This document shows, piece after piece, positions 7,599-15,637 of a DNA stretch of 38,898 bases. Each line of letters opens with the position of its first letter. Positions within the stretch are counted from its first letter, which is position 1. The translations under genes were made by a program, and so were the position numbers. The notes under the pieces were generated by a model that worked only from the letters and a program-made list of their open reading frames with translations, did not search any database and was not told the origin of the DNA. The DNA is from Candidatus Rokubacteria bacterium 13_1_40CM_68_15 (GTDB lineage Bacteria > Methylomirabilota > Methylomirabilia > Rokubacteriales > CSP1-6), in contig MNEG01000108.1 in the NCBI GenBank assembly GCA_001917585.1, positions 1-38,898 of the forward strand, read 5' to 3'.

Positions 7599-8876
7599 CT
7601 ACCGGTCCAACTCCACGAGGTACTCCTTCACCCGTTTGGCATCGGCCGCATCGGGTTTGAGCGCCAGGTACTTCTCGAAGGCCGCCCTGGCCCGGGCCGG
7701 ATCCTTCTGCTGGTAAAAGAGCAGACCGAGCTGTCGGAACGGATCCGGATAGGAGGGATCGAGCGCGACCGATTGCTCGTAGCTCTCCAGGGCCATCCGC
7801 GCCTCGGTGTCCCGCTCGGCCACGGTCTTCGCACGCTGTGACTGCAAGCGATGAAGCTCCCCGTTGTAGAGATGGGCGATCGCATCGTTGGGCGTGGCCT
7901 TGAGCACGCGATCGAGCTGCTTGCGGGCGAGCGGGAAGCGCCCGGCCTGCGTATCGAGCGCGGCGTTCTCGCGAACGAGCGTCAGCATCCTGGCCTCGAA
8001 GTCGTCGGTGCTCTTGACCAGGTCCGTTCTTTTGGCTTCCTCCCCGTAGCGCTTCCGCAGCAGTTGCTGGGCGGTGTCGAAGCGCTCCTGGAGTCGTACC
8101 GCGTTGCCGAAGAAGAACGCCTCCAGGGGACCGCGGGCGGCCGCTTCGTCGCGCAGGAGCCTGAACAGCTTCAGCGACTCCTTGGGATCGTACCCGGCCT
8201 GCACGAGTGCGGCCATTCCGGCGACGTCGGCCTGGCGCTCGAATTCGCGGCCGTAGCCGTTGAAGGCCGAAATCGCGGTGATCTTGAGCCCAAGGCCCAG
8301 GATGGCGTTGGCCGTCCGGCTGAGCACCGCCGCGCCCACGTACTGGTCCCGACTGTCCTGAATGGCGGTCGGCGGCGTGCCGAGGGAGGCCACCATCTCA
8401 CGGAGCCGGTTGAGAACCTTCGTGCTGTCGCTGTCGCGGGTGAACGCGATGAAGTGCCGGTCGTACACGTGCGTCAGCTCGTGGCCGAGGATGGTGGCGA
8501 GCTGCGCCTCGTTCTCGAGACGGCTCAGGAGTCCGGTGTGGACGAAGACGCGGCCCTCCGGCATGGCGAACGCGGCCAGGGTCGGATCGCGGAGAACGAC
8601 GAACTTGATGACGGGCCCGCCCGATCCAGCGTCGAGCCGGGACAGCTTGGCCGCAACGCGGCCCAGGTACTCGCCGAGGAGCGGATCCTCGTAAATCGTC
8701 ACCCGCGTGAGGAGGCTCTCCTCCTCGCGCTCGGCCTCGCTCCACAGCCGGCGTTCGTCGGACGACGAGGTGAACGCGGTGCCGCCGGGCCCGATGGGTG
8801 GAACGCGACTCGCACAGGATGCGGCCACGACTCCGACGAGCAGCGCGCGGGCAAGGGTGCCGGCGCCCCTCCTCAC
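7599..8876 (-). CDS. M48-family zinc metallopeptidase lipoprotein with C-terminal TPR region
   Basis: Predicted outer-membrane or periplasmic protease of the BepA/LoiP kind, 425 residues, involved in envelope protein quality control in known relatives. The N-terminus has a lipoprotein signal with lipobox VAAS-C21. The zinc motif HELTH is at residues 132-136, and the third ligand lies in the downstream FERQADVAG helix. After about residue 290 come TPR-like helices (FPLARKQLDRVLKATPNDAI; SYEQSVALDPSYPDPFRQLG; ARARAAFEKYLALKPDAAD). The start is GTG 8876, one base after the SirB1-like stop and with no clear Shine-Dalgarno, so translation is probably coupled. It is part of the minus-strand run that begins at def. 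Confidence 0.9.
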   Translation of the reverse strand: MRRGAGTLARALLVGVVAASCASRVPPIGPGGTAFTSSSDERRLWSEAEREEESLLTRVTIYEDPLLGEYLGRVAAKLSRLDAGSGGPVIKFVVLRDPTLAAFAMPEGRVFVHTGLLSRLENEAQLATILGHELTHVYDRHFIAFTRDSDSTKVLNRLREMVASLGTPPTAIQDSRDQYVGAAVLSRTANAILGLGLKITAISAFNGYGREFERQADVAGMAALVQAGYDPKESLKLFRLLRDEAAARGPLEAFFFGNAVRLQERFDTAQQLLRKRYGEEAKRTDLVKSTDDFEARMLTLVRENAALDTQAGRFPLARKQLDRVLKATPNDAIAHLYNGELHRLQSQRAKTVAERDTEARMALESYEQSVALDPSYPDPFRQLGLLFYQQKDPARARAAFEKYLALKPDAADAKRVKEYLVELDR

Positions 8877-8877
8877 G

Positions 8878-9708
8878 TCAGTTCAGCGCCGCGAGTCGCT
8901 GACGAACCTGGCGGAGCTGGTGGCGTACGGCGTCGGCGTCCTCGGCCTGCGGGCACCGCGTGAGGTAGCGCTCCCAGTCGCTCAGGCCTTTGTGGAAATG
9001 CCCGAGCCGGACGTACACGGCGCCGCGGTCGCGGAAGTGGGCGGCGGCGCTCCCGTCGAGGATCAGCAGCCGGTCGTAGACCGAGAGCGCCTTCGTCCAC
9101 TCACGCCGCTGCGTGTAGACCGATTTCAGGTTCATCAGCATCCGCGTGAGGATCTGCCGCTTGGTCACCGGGGCCAGATGCTGCTCGGTCATCGGCGCCC
9201 GGCGCCCGAGCGCGCGCGCCACCACTTCGGCCGCCCGCTCCGGTGTCAGCACGGCGCCGCCATCGAAGGGGTCGAGCAGCACCGGATCGGGGCCCACGTC
9301 GGCACGCACGACGAAGTGGCCGGGCAATCCGACGCCCAGGATGCGCAGCCCCACGCGCCGGCCGACCTCCATCATGAGCACGGACAGCGTGATGGGAATC
9401 CCGAGCCGGCGGTCGAGGACGTCGTTGAGACAGCTGTTGCGCGGATCGTAGTAGTCCTTGCCGTTGCCGCTGAAGCCTTCCTCTTCGAAGAGGAACTCGC
9501 GCAGCCGGTGGAGCGCCTTCACACTGTCGCCCACGGCGCTGGCGCCTGACCGCATGGCCAGGACATCGAGGCGCTGTTGCTCATGCGCCGCCGCCAGGTT
9601 GGGATGCTCGACCCGGGCAACCTCGAGCGCGCCGAGGGCCAGATCGATCTCTGGCTCGGCGCCGCAGACGGCGTCGCGGAAGGCCCGGAGCGCGTCGTCG
9701 ATCAGCAT
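8878..9708 (-). CDS. SirB1-like transglutaminase-fold protein with TPR tail
   Basis: A 276-residue protein of the SirB1 family (Transglut_core2 fold). The conserved core is visible: FLFEEEGFSGNGKDYYDPRN, then SCLNDVLDRRLGIPITLSVL and LRILGVGLPGHFVVR. These carry the Cys and His that would correspond to a transglutaminase-like active site. A C-terminal tetratricopeptide-like stretch follows (WTKALSVYDRLLILDGSAAA). The function of the family is poorly established. The start ATG at 9708 overlaps the end of the ferritin-like gene by 7 bases. Context is a mixed housekeeping and stress operon, which does not settle the function. Confidence 0.88.
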   Translation of the reverse strand: MLIDDALRAFRDAVCGAEPEIDLALGALEVARVEHPNLAAAHEQQRLDVLAMRSGASAVGDSVKALHRLREFLFEEEGFSGNGKDYYDPRNSCLNDVLDRRLGIPITLSVLMMEVGRRVGLRILGVGLPGHFVVRADVGPDPVLLDPFDGGAVLTPERAAEVVARALGRRAPMTEQHLAPVTKRQILTRMLMNLKSVYTQRREWTKALSVYDRLLILDGSAAAHFRDRGAVYVRLGHFHKGLSDWERYLTRCPQAEDADAVRHQLRQVRQRLAALN

Positions 9709-10364
9709 CCTGGAGCGTGGTGGATACCGGCGGTGGTGAGCGCCGCCCGCTGCAGCTCGTCAGCGAGCTGGAGCGTGCGCCGGGCCGCTTGCCGGGCGGC
9801 CGCCTGGGCGTCGGCGGTCGTGGCGAGTCGCAGGAGCAGCTCGCGGCCAAGCTGCTGGTGGTAGCGCTCGTCGGGCTCGATGACGTCGCGATAGAGCGCG
9901 GCCGTCTCCCGGTCTCCCGCCCGCTCGCAGAACTCGATGAACTGACGATTCTTGACGACGGCGATGGCCTCGCGCGTGAACTGGCCGGCGGCCACGCGCT
10001 CGACGGTCGTCTTGAGCGAGTCGAGATAGTTGAACAGTGGCCCGTAGCCCTTGCCGAGCGGATTGGCGTAGGCCGCGGTGGGCACGCCGAGCGCGCGCAG
10101 ACGATCGCGGATCATGCGGTAGTGCTTCGCCTCGTCGCCGGCCTGGCGCGCGAACGCCATCTTCACGTCGACGTCATCCGTGGCGCAGAGCCAGCGCGCC
10201 GCGATCTCGGTGGCCTCGACCTCGTTCTTGAGCGCGACCTTGAGGAGGTTGACGACGTTGAGTTCACCCTGCACCTCGGGCTTGAGGGTGTCGTCCGGCG
10301 CCAGACGGCTGAGGAGCACGTGGTTCTCGGCGTCGAGGGCGCTGACGAAATCTTCCGCGCTCAT
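9702..10364 (-). CDS. ferritin-like diiron-domain protein
   Basis: A 220-residue all-helical protein with the ferritin-like pattern of four metal-binding helices. Candidate ligands lie in KNEVEATEIAARW, GDEAKHYRMIRDR (ExxH type), QFIEFCERAGD and EPDERYHQQLGREL (second ExxH). This spacing resembles diiron oxidases and hydroxylases of the MiaE or rubrerythrin-related kind more than storage ferritin. No rubredoxin domain is seen. The ATG at 10364 overlaps the stop of the receiver-like gene (10361). The reaction is unknown; oxygen or peroxide handling, or a tRNA or lipid hydroxylase role, is possible by family analogy only. Confidence 0.78.
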   Translation of the reverse strand: MSAEDFVSALDAENHVLLSRLAPDDTLKPEVQGELNVVNLLKVALKNEVEATEIAARWLCATDDVDVKMAFARQAGDEAKHYRMIRDRLRALGVPTAAYANPLGKGYGPLFNYLDSLKTTVERVAAGQFTREAIAVVKNRQFIEFCERAGDRETAALYRDVIEPDERYHQQLGRELLLRLATTADAQAAARQAARRTLQLADELQRAALTTAGIHHAPGC

Positions 10365-10756
10365 GGTGCGACGCCTTCCCGGAGAAGGGATGGCAGCTCG
10401 GCGGTCAACGTCTCCTTCGTCACCACGCGGGCACAGCGCGCATGCCAGGGCTGGGTCTCGCGGGCGAGCGCGTGCGTCGTGAAGGCGAGGACGGGAACTC
10501 CGGCGCGCTCGGCGGCGTCGAAGATGCGCGCGTAGTCGAACCCGGTGGTCAGGTCGAGGAGCAGCAGACGGGGCCCGGTGACGCCCGCCTCGACTTCGTC
10601 GGCGCTGCGGGCAATGGCCAGGGGCACGCCGGCCAGACGTGCGGTCTCGCGAATGCGGGCGACGAAGAAGAGGTCCTTGACGACGGCGAGGACGGGACGC
10701 TGTTGGCCGGAGCCGGGCGACGGCCCGGCGACGGCCTGGGGGGAATCGGGGGCCAT
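10361..10756 (-). CDS. atypical response-regulator receiver-like protein
   Basis: About 131 residues from ATG 10756, or 148 from ATG 10807. The fold looks like a CheY-type receiver: RPVLAVVKDLFFVARIRETA (strand 1/helix 1), LLLLDLTTGFDY with a possible phospho-acceptor Asp, VPVLAFTTHAL (strand 4) and ARVVTKETL with the position of the conserved Lys. The usual acidic pair at the end of strand 1 is replaced by VKD, and no output domain follows, so it is probably a pseudo-receiver or single-domain partner. The start is uncertain because both candidate ATGs lie inside a tandem G-rich repeat (10741-10810). It is downstream of def on the same strand and overlaps the ferritin-like gene by 4 bases. 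Confidence 0.65.
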   Translation of the reverse strand: MAPDSPQAVAGPSPGSGQQRPVLAVVKDLFFVARIRETARLAGVPLAIARSADEVEAGVTGPRLLLLDLTTGFDYARIFDAAERAGVPVLAFTTHALARETQPWHARCARVVTKETLTAELPSLLREGVAP

Positions 10757-10810
10757 GTCGGGGCCCCCGATGTTCCGAATCTGGGGGGCCATTTCTGGGC
10801 CCCTCATGTC
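10741..10810. repeat. two tandem hairpin-forming G/C-rich units, 36-base period
   Basis: Unit 1 has perfect 10-base arms, ATCGGGGGCC (10745-10754) and GGCCCCCGAT (10762-10771), around a 7-base spacer. Unit 2, shifted 36 bases, has arms GGGGCC (10785-10790) and GGCCCC (10798-10803) around another 7-base spacer. The period equals 12 codons, so on the minus strand it would encode two related peptides (RGPEMAPQIRNI and GGPDMAPDSPQA) if translation of the receiver-like gene begins upstream. The units lie directly between the def stop and the next gene, where a processing or stability hairpin would be useful. Confidence 0.6.
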
Positions 10811-10811
10811 A

Positions 10812-11360
10812 TCAATCGCCCTGCTCGCGGACGCCGAGCCAGTACCTCTGCCACTCGGCAATGTGGGAGAGGGTCGACAGGTCGCGCATACGATCGAGGT
10901 ACACGTGCCCGTTGAGATGATCGGTCTCGTGCTGGGCGACGCGTGCGAAGAAGTCCTTGGCATCGACGACCTGGCGCGCGCCTTCACGGTCGTGAAACTC
11001 GAGCCGGACCGCCGTGTGGCGGGGCACGACGCCCCGCATGTCGGGAACCGACAGGCAGCCCTCCCAGCCGTCTTCCATCTCGTCTGTCAACGGCGTGACG
11101 ACGGGATTGATGATCACGGTGAGCGGGATCTCGGGCGCGTCGGGATAGCGCGGATTGGCCTGGACCTCGATGACCGCGATTTGCTTGAGGACGTGGACCT
11201 GGTTGGCGGCGAGTCCGGCCCCGTCGTACTCGCGCATCGTCTCGATCAGGTCGTCGATGAACTGCTGGGTCTCGGGGGCCAGAATTTCTTCCGGGGAGAG
11301 CGGTCGTGCCGGCTGTCGCAGGACAGGATGCCCGAGTCGGGCGACCTTCAGAATGGCCAT
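10812..11360 (-). CDS. def: peptide deformylase
   Basis: Removes the formyl group from the initiator methionine of new proteins; cytoplasmic metalloenzyme (Fe or Zn). All three signature motifs are intact: GAGLAANQ (residues 47-54), EGCLS (100-104, with metal ligand C102) and QHETDHLNG (H144 and H148 as ligands, E145 catalytic). At 182 residues the length is normal. ATG 11360 lies 10 bases after an extended -10 element and has a short GAGGG close to the start. It heads the minus-strand run that continues through the receiver-like, ferritin-like, SirB1-like, M48 and cyclase genes. No fmt gene is next to it, unlike in many bacteria. Confidence 0.95.
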   Translation of the reverse strand: MAILKVARLGHPVLRQPARPLSPEEILAPETQQFIDDLIETMREYDGAGLAANQVHVLKQIAVIEVQANPRYPDAPEIPLTVIINPVVTPLTDEMEDGWEGCLSVPDMRGVVPRHTAVRLEFHDREGARQVVDAKDFFARVAQHETDHLNGHVYLDRMRDLSTLSHIAEWQRYWLGVREQGD

Positions 11361-11370
11361 GACCCTCGAA

Positions 11371-11379
11371 ATTGTAGCA
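11371..11379 (-). promoter_or_regulatory. extended -10 element upstream of def
   Basis: On the minus strand the sequence reads TGCTACAAT, that is TG-N-TACAAT, a near-consensus extended -10 box. It lies 10 bases before the def ATG, so the transcript would begin only a few bases upstream of the start codon. No convincing -35 hexamer is seen, as is common for extended -10 promoters. Confidence 0.5.
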
Positions 11380-11407
11380 CGCAGATTTGAGGACGCGACC
11401 GCGCGTG

Positions 11408-12388
11408 CTACTTCGTCTCGATGCGGCCGACCCGGCGCACCCCGGCGGCGAGCCGGCGCGCGTCGGCATCGAAGAACCGCTGGAAGTCGTCACCCTGCTT
11501 GAAGACGATGGGCGTCTCGAGTTTGTCCATGGCCCCCTTGAAGTCCGGATCGTTGACTACCTGCCGCATGGCGTCCCGCAGCCTGGTCAGGATCGGCTCC
11601 GGTGTCCCTTTGCCCGCGAAGACTCCGGCCCAGATGTAGAACTCGGCCTCGGGATAGCCGAGCTCCTTGAACGTGGGCACGTCCGGCAACGCGGCCACGC
11701 GCGTGTCGCCCCAGCCGGCGAGTGCGCGCAGCTTCCCGGCCTTGAGATGCGGAAGCACCACGGCGGGCCCGGACGCGAGCGCGTCCACGTGGCCGCCCAG
11801 GATCGCGGTCAGCGCGGGCCCGGCACCGGCATAGGGCACGTGCCGCAGCTTTACGCTGGCCCCGTGCTCGAGGAGCGCCATCGCCATGTGGAGCGTGCCG
11901 TAGACCCCCGACGAGCTGTAAGACATCTGGCCGGGACGCTTCTGAGCGTCCTCGATGAACTCCCTGGCCGTCTTCCACGGACTCTCGGCGCGGACGACCA
12001 GGACCGTCGGGTCGGCGGAGACGAGGGCGATCGGCGCGAACTGCTCGACGGTGAACGCCGGCGGCCGCCCGAAGATCTTGTCGGCCTCGGGAATGATCGA
12101 GATCGAGGAAAGAGCCAGGAGCAGCGTGTACCCGTCGGGGCGGCTCGTGGCCACGTACTGCATGCCCACGGCACCGGCGGCGCCGGTCTTGTTCACGACC
12201 CCGACGGGGATTTTCAAAACTTTCTCGAGCGCCGCGGCGACGGGTCGCGCCGTCAGGTCGGCCACGCCGCCGGGCGGGAACGGCACCACCAGCGTGATCG
12301 GGCGCGTCGGATAGCTGCCCTGCGCGCCGGCGACACCGGCCACGACGGCCAGCGCCACCACGCCGACGAGGACACGCGCACGCGTCAT
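11408..12388 (-). CDS. tctC: tripartite tricarboxylate transporter substrate-binding protein (Bug family)
   Basis: Periplasmic binding protein for carboxylates or related compounds, 326 residues. It has a signal peptide (about 22 residues, cleaved after VAGVAGA). Bug-family blocks are YPTRPITLVVPFPPGGVADL, VVNKTGAAGAVGMQYVATSRPDGYTLL, HVPYAGAGPALTAILGGHVD and LPDVPTFKELGYPEAEF. ATG 12388 overlaps the tctA stop (ATGA) and has a strong AAGGAG seven to eight bases upstream, within the end of tctA. It completes a tctB-tctA-tctC operon. Bug proteins are numerous and their ligands cannot be predicted from sequence alone. Confidence 0.93.
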   Translation of the reverse strand: MTRARVLVGVVALAVVAGVAGAQGSYPTRPITLVVPFPPGGVADLTARPVAAALEKVLKIPVGVVNKTGAAGAVGMQYVATSRPDGYTLLLALSSISIIPEADKIFGRPPAFTVEQFAPIALVSADPTVLVVRAESPWKTAREFIEDAQKRPGQMSYSSSGVYGTLHMAMALLEHGASVKLRHVPYAGAGPALTAILGGHVDALASGPAVVLPHLKAGKLRALAGWGDTRVAALPDVPTFKELGYPEAEFYIWAGVFAGKGTPEPILTRLRDAMRQVVNDPDFKGAMDKLETPIVFKQGDDFQRFFDADARRLAAGVRRVGRIETK

Positions 12389-13914
12389 AGCTCTTCTCCT
12401 TTTTCGGCCATGGCGATCCGCGCACGCCAGTCGAGGCCGCGCGTGACCAGGGATTTGAGACTCAGCAGGACGAGGAGGACGCCGACGGTGAGCAGGGTCG
12501 TCGCGATCGGGCGCGTGAGGAAGATCGCATAGTGCCCGTCGGACATGGCCAGCGATTGGCGCAGCGCCATCTCGATCATGGGGGCCAGGATCACACCGAG
12601 CACGATGGGCGCCGGCTCGAAGTCGAGCTTGCGCAGCAGATAGCCGACCAGCCCCATGACGAGCATGATCCAGACGTCGACGACGCTCGAGTTGACCGCA
12701 TAGACGCCGAGGATGCAGAAGACGAGGATGCCGGGATAGAGCAGCGGGTACGGCACGCGAAGCAGGTTCACGAAGACGCCGACCAGCGGAAGGTTGAGAA
12801 TCAGCAGCACGACGTTGCCGACGTACATCGAGGCGATGAAGCCCCAGAAGAGCTCGGGCTGTTGCTTGATGAGCAGCGGCCCCGGCGACACGCCGTGCAC
12901 CATCATCGCCGCCAGCATGACGGCGGGGATGGGCCCGGAGGGCACGCCGAGGGCCAGCATGGGAACGAAGGCCCCCGAGGTGGCCGAGTTGTTGGCTGAC
13001 TCCGGCCCGGCCACCCCCGCCACCGCGCCGTGCCCGAACTCCTCCGGCCGCCGGGAGAGCCGGCGCTCCACCGCGTAGGACACGAACGACGAGATGATGT
13101 GCGCCGAGCCCGGGATGATCCCGATCAGGAAGCCGAGCACCGTGCCCCGCCCGATGGGCCAGATCGACTCCTTCCACTCCTGTCGCGACGGCAACAGCTC
13201 GCGCAACGTCGGCTTGATCACGGCGGGCGGCGTCTCCTGCCCGGCGGTGGCGAGGATCTCCGAGAGTCCGAAGAGGCCGACGGCGACGGGCACGACGCCG
13301 ATCCCGTCACCCAGCTCGACGACGCCGTAGGCGAAACGGAAGTACCCTGTCATCTGATCGATGCCGATCATCCCGAGGAGCAGACCGAGCGTCGCCATCG
13401 CCAGCGCTTTCACCATCGACCCGCTCGACATGTAGGCGAGCACGAGCAGGCCCAGGATCAACAGGGCGAAGTACTCGGGCGGCCCGAATCTCAACGCGAA
13501 GGAGGCGAGCGGCGGCGCCAGGAACATCAGGGCGACGACGCTCACCGTCCCCGCGACGTAGGAGCCGACGGCGGCGATGGCGAGCGCCGCCCCCGCCCGA
13601 CCCTTGCGGGCCATCGCATACCCGTCGATGCAGGTCATCACCGACGCCGCTTCGCCGGGAATACGCATGAGGATCGACGTGGTCGAGCCGCCGTACATCG
13701 CGCCGTAGTAGATCCCGGCCAGCATCACGATCGCTTTCGTGGCATCGAGGCCGAAGGTGGCCGGGAGCAGGAGGCTGATGCCGGCCAGTGGACCGACGCC
13801 GGGCAGCACGCCGACGATCGTCCCGACGACGCAGCCGACGAACGCGTAGAGCAGGACCGGCGGGGAGAGGGCGACGGAGAAACCGAGGAGAAGGTTGTGG
13901 ACGGTCTCCGCCAT
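12385..13914 (-). CDS. tctA: tripartite tricarboxylate transporter large permease subunit
   Basis: Large membrane subunit (509 residues, roughly 11-12 helices) of a secondary carboxylate importer driven by an ion gradient. Diagnostic stretches are GTIVGVLPGVGPLAGISLLL, GIYYGAMYGGSTTSILMRIP (the repeated substrate/ion-binding glycine-rich turn), FGPPEYFALLILGL and GPESANNSATSGAFVPMLAL (its pseudo-symmetric counterpart). It starts at ATG 13914, 10 bases after the tctB stop, and overlaps tctC at the other end. It is clearly homologous to the second TctA at 33011-34519 but diverged, so the two sets probably carry different substrates. Confidence 0.95.
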   Translation of the reverse strand: MAETVHNLLLGFSVALSPPVLLYAFVGCVVGTIVGVLPGVGPLAGISLLLPATFGLDATKAIVMLAGIYYGAMYGGSTTSILMRIPGEAASVMTCIDGYAMARKGRAGAALAIAAVGSYVAGTVSVVALMFLAPPLASFALRFGPPEYFALLILGLLVLAYMSSGSMVKALAMATLGLLLGMIGIDQMTGYFRFAYGVVELGDGIGVVPVAVGLFGLSEILATAGQETPPAVIKPTLRELLPSRQEWKESIWPIGRGTVLGFLIGIIPGSAHIISSFVSYAVERRLSRRPEEFGHGAVAGVAGPESANNSATSGAFVPMLALGVPSGPIPAVMLAAMMVHGVSPGPLLIKQQPELFWGFIASMYVGNVVLLILNLPLVGVFVNLLRVPYPLLYPGILVFCILGVYAVNSSVVDVWIMLVMGLVGYLLRKLDFEPAPIVLGVILAPMIEMALRQSLAMSDGHYAIFLTRPIATTLLTVGVLLVLLSLKSLVTRGLDWRARIAMAEKGEEL

Positions 13915-13924
13915 CAGCGAGCGG

Positions 13925-14368
13925 TCAGAGCCCGAACGGTCCGCGCGGCAGCGGCACGCGGAGGAGCGTGTCGAAGAGGAAGTAGGAGCCGGCGGCGACC
14001 GTGACGGCGAGCGCCAGCGTCAGGATCACACCCTGGCGCTCGATCACGCCGATGAGGAAGGCGAGCGACACCGCCATCGTCAGCCGATAGCCGAGGCGCT
14101 CCAGCGCGATGGCGGCGAAGGCGCACGTGCCCAGTATGGCCGCGGCGTGACGCCATTCCGACCAGCCGACCGCGCTCAGTCCGCGCCCGGCTCCGCCGTA
14201 GACGGCGACGAGAATGGCGAACGCGAGCAGGGCGAGGGCGAGAAGCACCGGCATGTACGCCGGGCCCGGGTTGTGGAGCGATCCCAGCGGCAGCTTACGG
14301 CTCTCGAACAGCACCAGGACGGCGAGCACCGCGAGTGCAACGGCAGCCACTCGGTTCGTGGTCAGCAT
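13925..14368 (-). CDS. tctB: tripartite tricarboxylate transporter small permease subunit
   Basis: Small membrane subunit, 147 residues, with four predicted helices. The first helix is followed by ESRKLPLGSLHNPGPAYMPV, a common TctB pattern, and the protein ends with the short tail RVPLPRGPFGL. I take ATG 14368 because MLTTNRVAA is a typical TctB opening; ATG 14395 would add nine residues. Neither has a clear Shine-Dalgarno. This is the first gene of tctB-tctA-tctC. The 181 bases between it and the VOC gene (14369-14549) hold no gene I can support and presumably contain the operon promoter. Confidence 0.88.
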   Translation of the reverse strand: MLTTNRVAAVALAVLAVLVLFESRKLPLGSLHNPGPAYMPVLLALALLAFAILVAVYGGAGRGLSAVGWSEWRHAAAILGTCAFAAIALERLGYRLTMAVSLAFLIGVIERQGVILTLALAVTVAAGSYFLFDTLLRVPLPRGPFGL

Positions 14369-14549
14369 CGCGGGGATAGTAACACTGAGGGACATCCGTG
14401 CCGCACAGTCGGAACGCTCGTCGAGCTCCTGATCGATCGTCCACGGTGATCGCGGCGGGGCCGCAGTGCGAGCCGAGGTGCGCCGCGCGCCGAGGCGAGC
14501 GGTGAAATTTACCGAAGTGCGGGCGAGAGCCCGGGTGCCCGTGCCCTGT

Positions 14550-14924
14550 TCAACGATAGCCGACGAGCTCCAGGAGATTGCCGTCGGGATCGAGGAAATA
14601 GAGGCAGTCGTGATCGCCCCAGTCGATGGGCGCGTGGTACGGAATGCCGCGGGCCTCGAAGAGCGCAAGGGCAGGCTCGAGCTCCGCATACTCCACCGCG
14701 AAGGCGTGATGTGACTTGCCAAGCGGGTTGTCGATCTGCTCGCGCCCGCCCGGGGGCCGATCCGGTTTGAGGAAAAGCGCGCAGGCGCCGTCGCCATAAC
14801 GCAGGAGCACCTGATCGGGCAGCCGCATCTGCACCGTCATGCCGAGAACATCCGTGTAGAAGCGCTCGGCCCGCGCCAGGTCCGCGACATCGACGCCGAA
14901 GTGGTCCAGCTGACGTAGTCTCAT
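14550..14924 (-). CDS. VOC (glyoxalase/bleomycin-resistance fold) family protein
   Basis: A 124-residue single-domain vicinal-oxygen-chelate protein made of two beta-alpha-beta-beta-beta units. Metal-site candidates are H8 (LDHFGVDV), H73 in KSHHAFAVE and the C-terminal Glu in DPDGNLLELVGY. The motif LARAERFYTDVLGM is typical of dioxygenase- and glyoxalase-like members. The substrate is unknown. The ATG at 14924 overlaps the HEAT-repeat protein stop by 4 bases, so it is the last gene of the minus-strand run that begins at the methyltransferase. Confidence 0.85.
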   Translation of the reverse strand: MRLRQLDHFGVDVADLARAERFYTDVLGMTVQMRLPDQVLLRYGDGACALFLKPDRPPGGREQIDNPLGKSHHAFAVEYAELEPALALFEARGIPYHAPIDWGDHDCLYFLDPDGNLLELVGYR

Positions 14925-15544
14925 CGCTTTCCGCTCCGCGGCTTGCGCTCGCTCATGACGTAACGGGCGGCGTTGCGAACGGTGGAATCGGCATCGGCGC
15001 TCAGCGTCGTCAATGCCCGCTCGACCTCACCGTCGTCGTCCAGGACGAGACCGAGCGCGGCGATGGCGACGACGCGGGCGCGTGACGGGCCGGTGCGCGC
15101 GGTCTCGATCAGGAACGCGGTGGCCTCGCGCCCGCCGGCATGGCCCAGAGCGCGATAGAGATACGGGACCGGCAGCCGCACGGCGTCGCTGTACGGCCCT
15201 TGCGGGTCGACGCCGCGGGCGGCCGTGGACTGGACTGCGCTGATCAGACGCGGCACACCTCGCGGATCGCGCAGCACGGACAGCGCGTACGCCGTCATCG
15301 CCTGCACCGTCGGATCGGCGTCGCCGTGCATGGCGTCGCTGAGCGCGTCCACGACCTCCGGAGGATCTGGCAACGGCACGTCACCGAAGCCATGGGCGAG
15401 CGCGATGGCGGCGAGCGCTCGAACCGAGGGATCCTTCGAGGTGCGCAGCGCGACGAGCGCCTCCTGGTATGGCCGCGGCAGGTCGCTGCCACCAGCCGTC
15501 GCGGCCCACAGCGAAAGGCCAACCATCATGGCCCCAAGCGGCAT
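14921..15544 (-). CDS. HEAT-repeat protein with probable signal peptide
   Basis: A 207-residue protein built mainly of HEAT-like helical pairs, for example KDPSVRALAAIALAHGFGD, ADPTVQAMTAYALSVLRDPR, PSRARVVAIAALGLVLDDDG and ADSTVRNAARYVMSERKP. The first about 20 residues (MPLGAMMVGLSLWAATAGG) look like a short signal peptide or membrane anchor, pointing to an exported scaffold or binding protein. No catalytic motif is seen. A hairpin terminator for the upstream small gene lies before it, so it may have its own promoter. It overlaps the VOC gene by 4 bases. Confidence 0.75.
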   Translation of the reverse strand: MPLGAMMVGLSLWAATAGGSDLPRPYQEALVALRTSKDPSVRALAAIALAHGFGDVPLPDPPEVVDALSDAMHGDADPTVQAMTAYALSVLRDPRGVPRLISAVQSTAARGVDPQGPYSDAVRLPVPYLYRALGHAGGREATAFLIETARTGPSRARVVAIAALGLVLDDDGEVERALTTLSADADSTVRNAARYVMSERKPRSGKR

Positions 15545-15581
15545 CGCAAGCAGGATACCGCAGGCGCGCGCAAAGACAGAT

Positions 15582-15609
15582 GGCGCCCCGACGAAGCCGC
15601 CGGGGCGCC
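15582..15609 (-). terminator. GC-rich hairpin downstream of the small Gln/Pro-rich gene
   Basis: Perfect 9-base arms GGCGCCCCG (15582-15590) and CGGGGCGCC (15601-15609) with a 10-base loop, 28 bases after the stop at 15638 on the minus strand. No long U-run follows, so it may work as a weak terminator or as an mRNA-end stabiliser. Confidence 0.45.
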
Positions 15610-15637
15610 ACCAACAAGCAGGCTTGCGGGCCCGCTG

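Noticed and set aside
13925-14797. Extended 290-residue TctB
   Set aside because: The extra N-terminal part is antisense-frame noise across the VOC gene and the intergenic region; TctB normally has about 150 residues.
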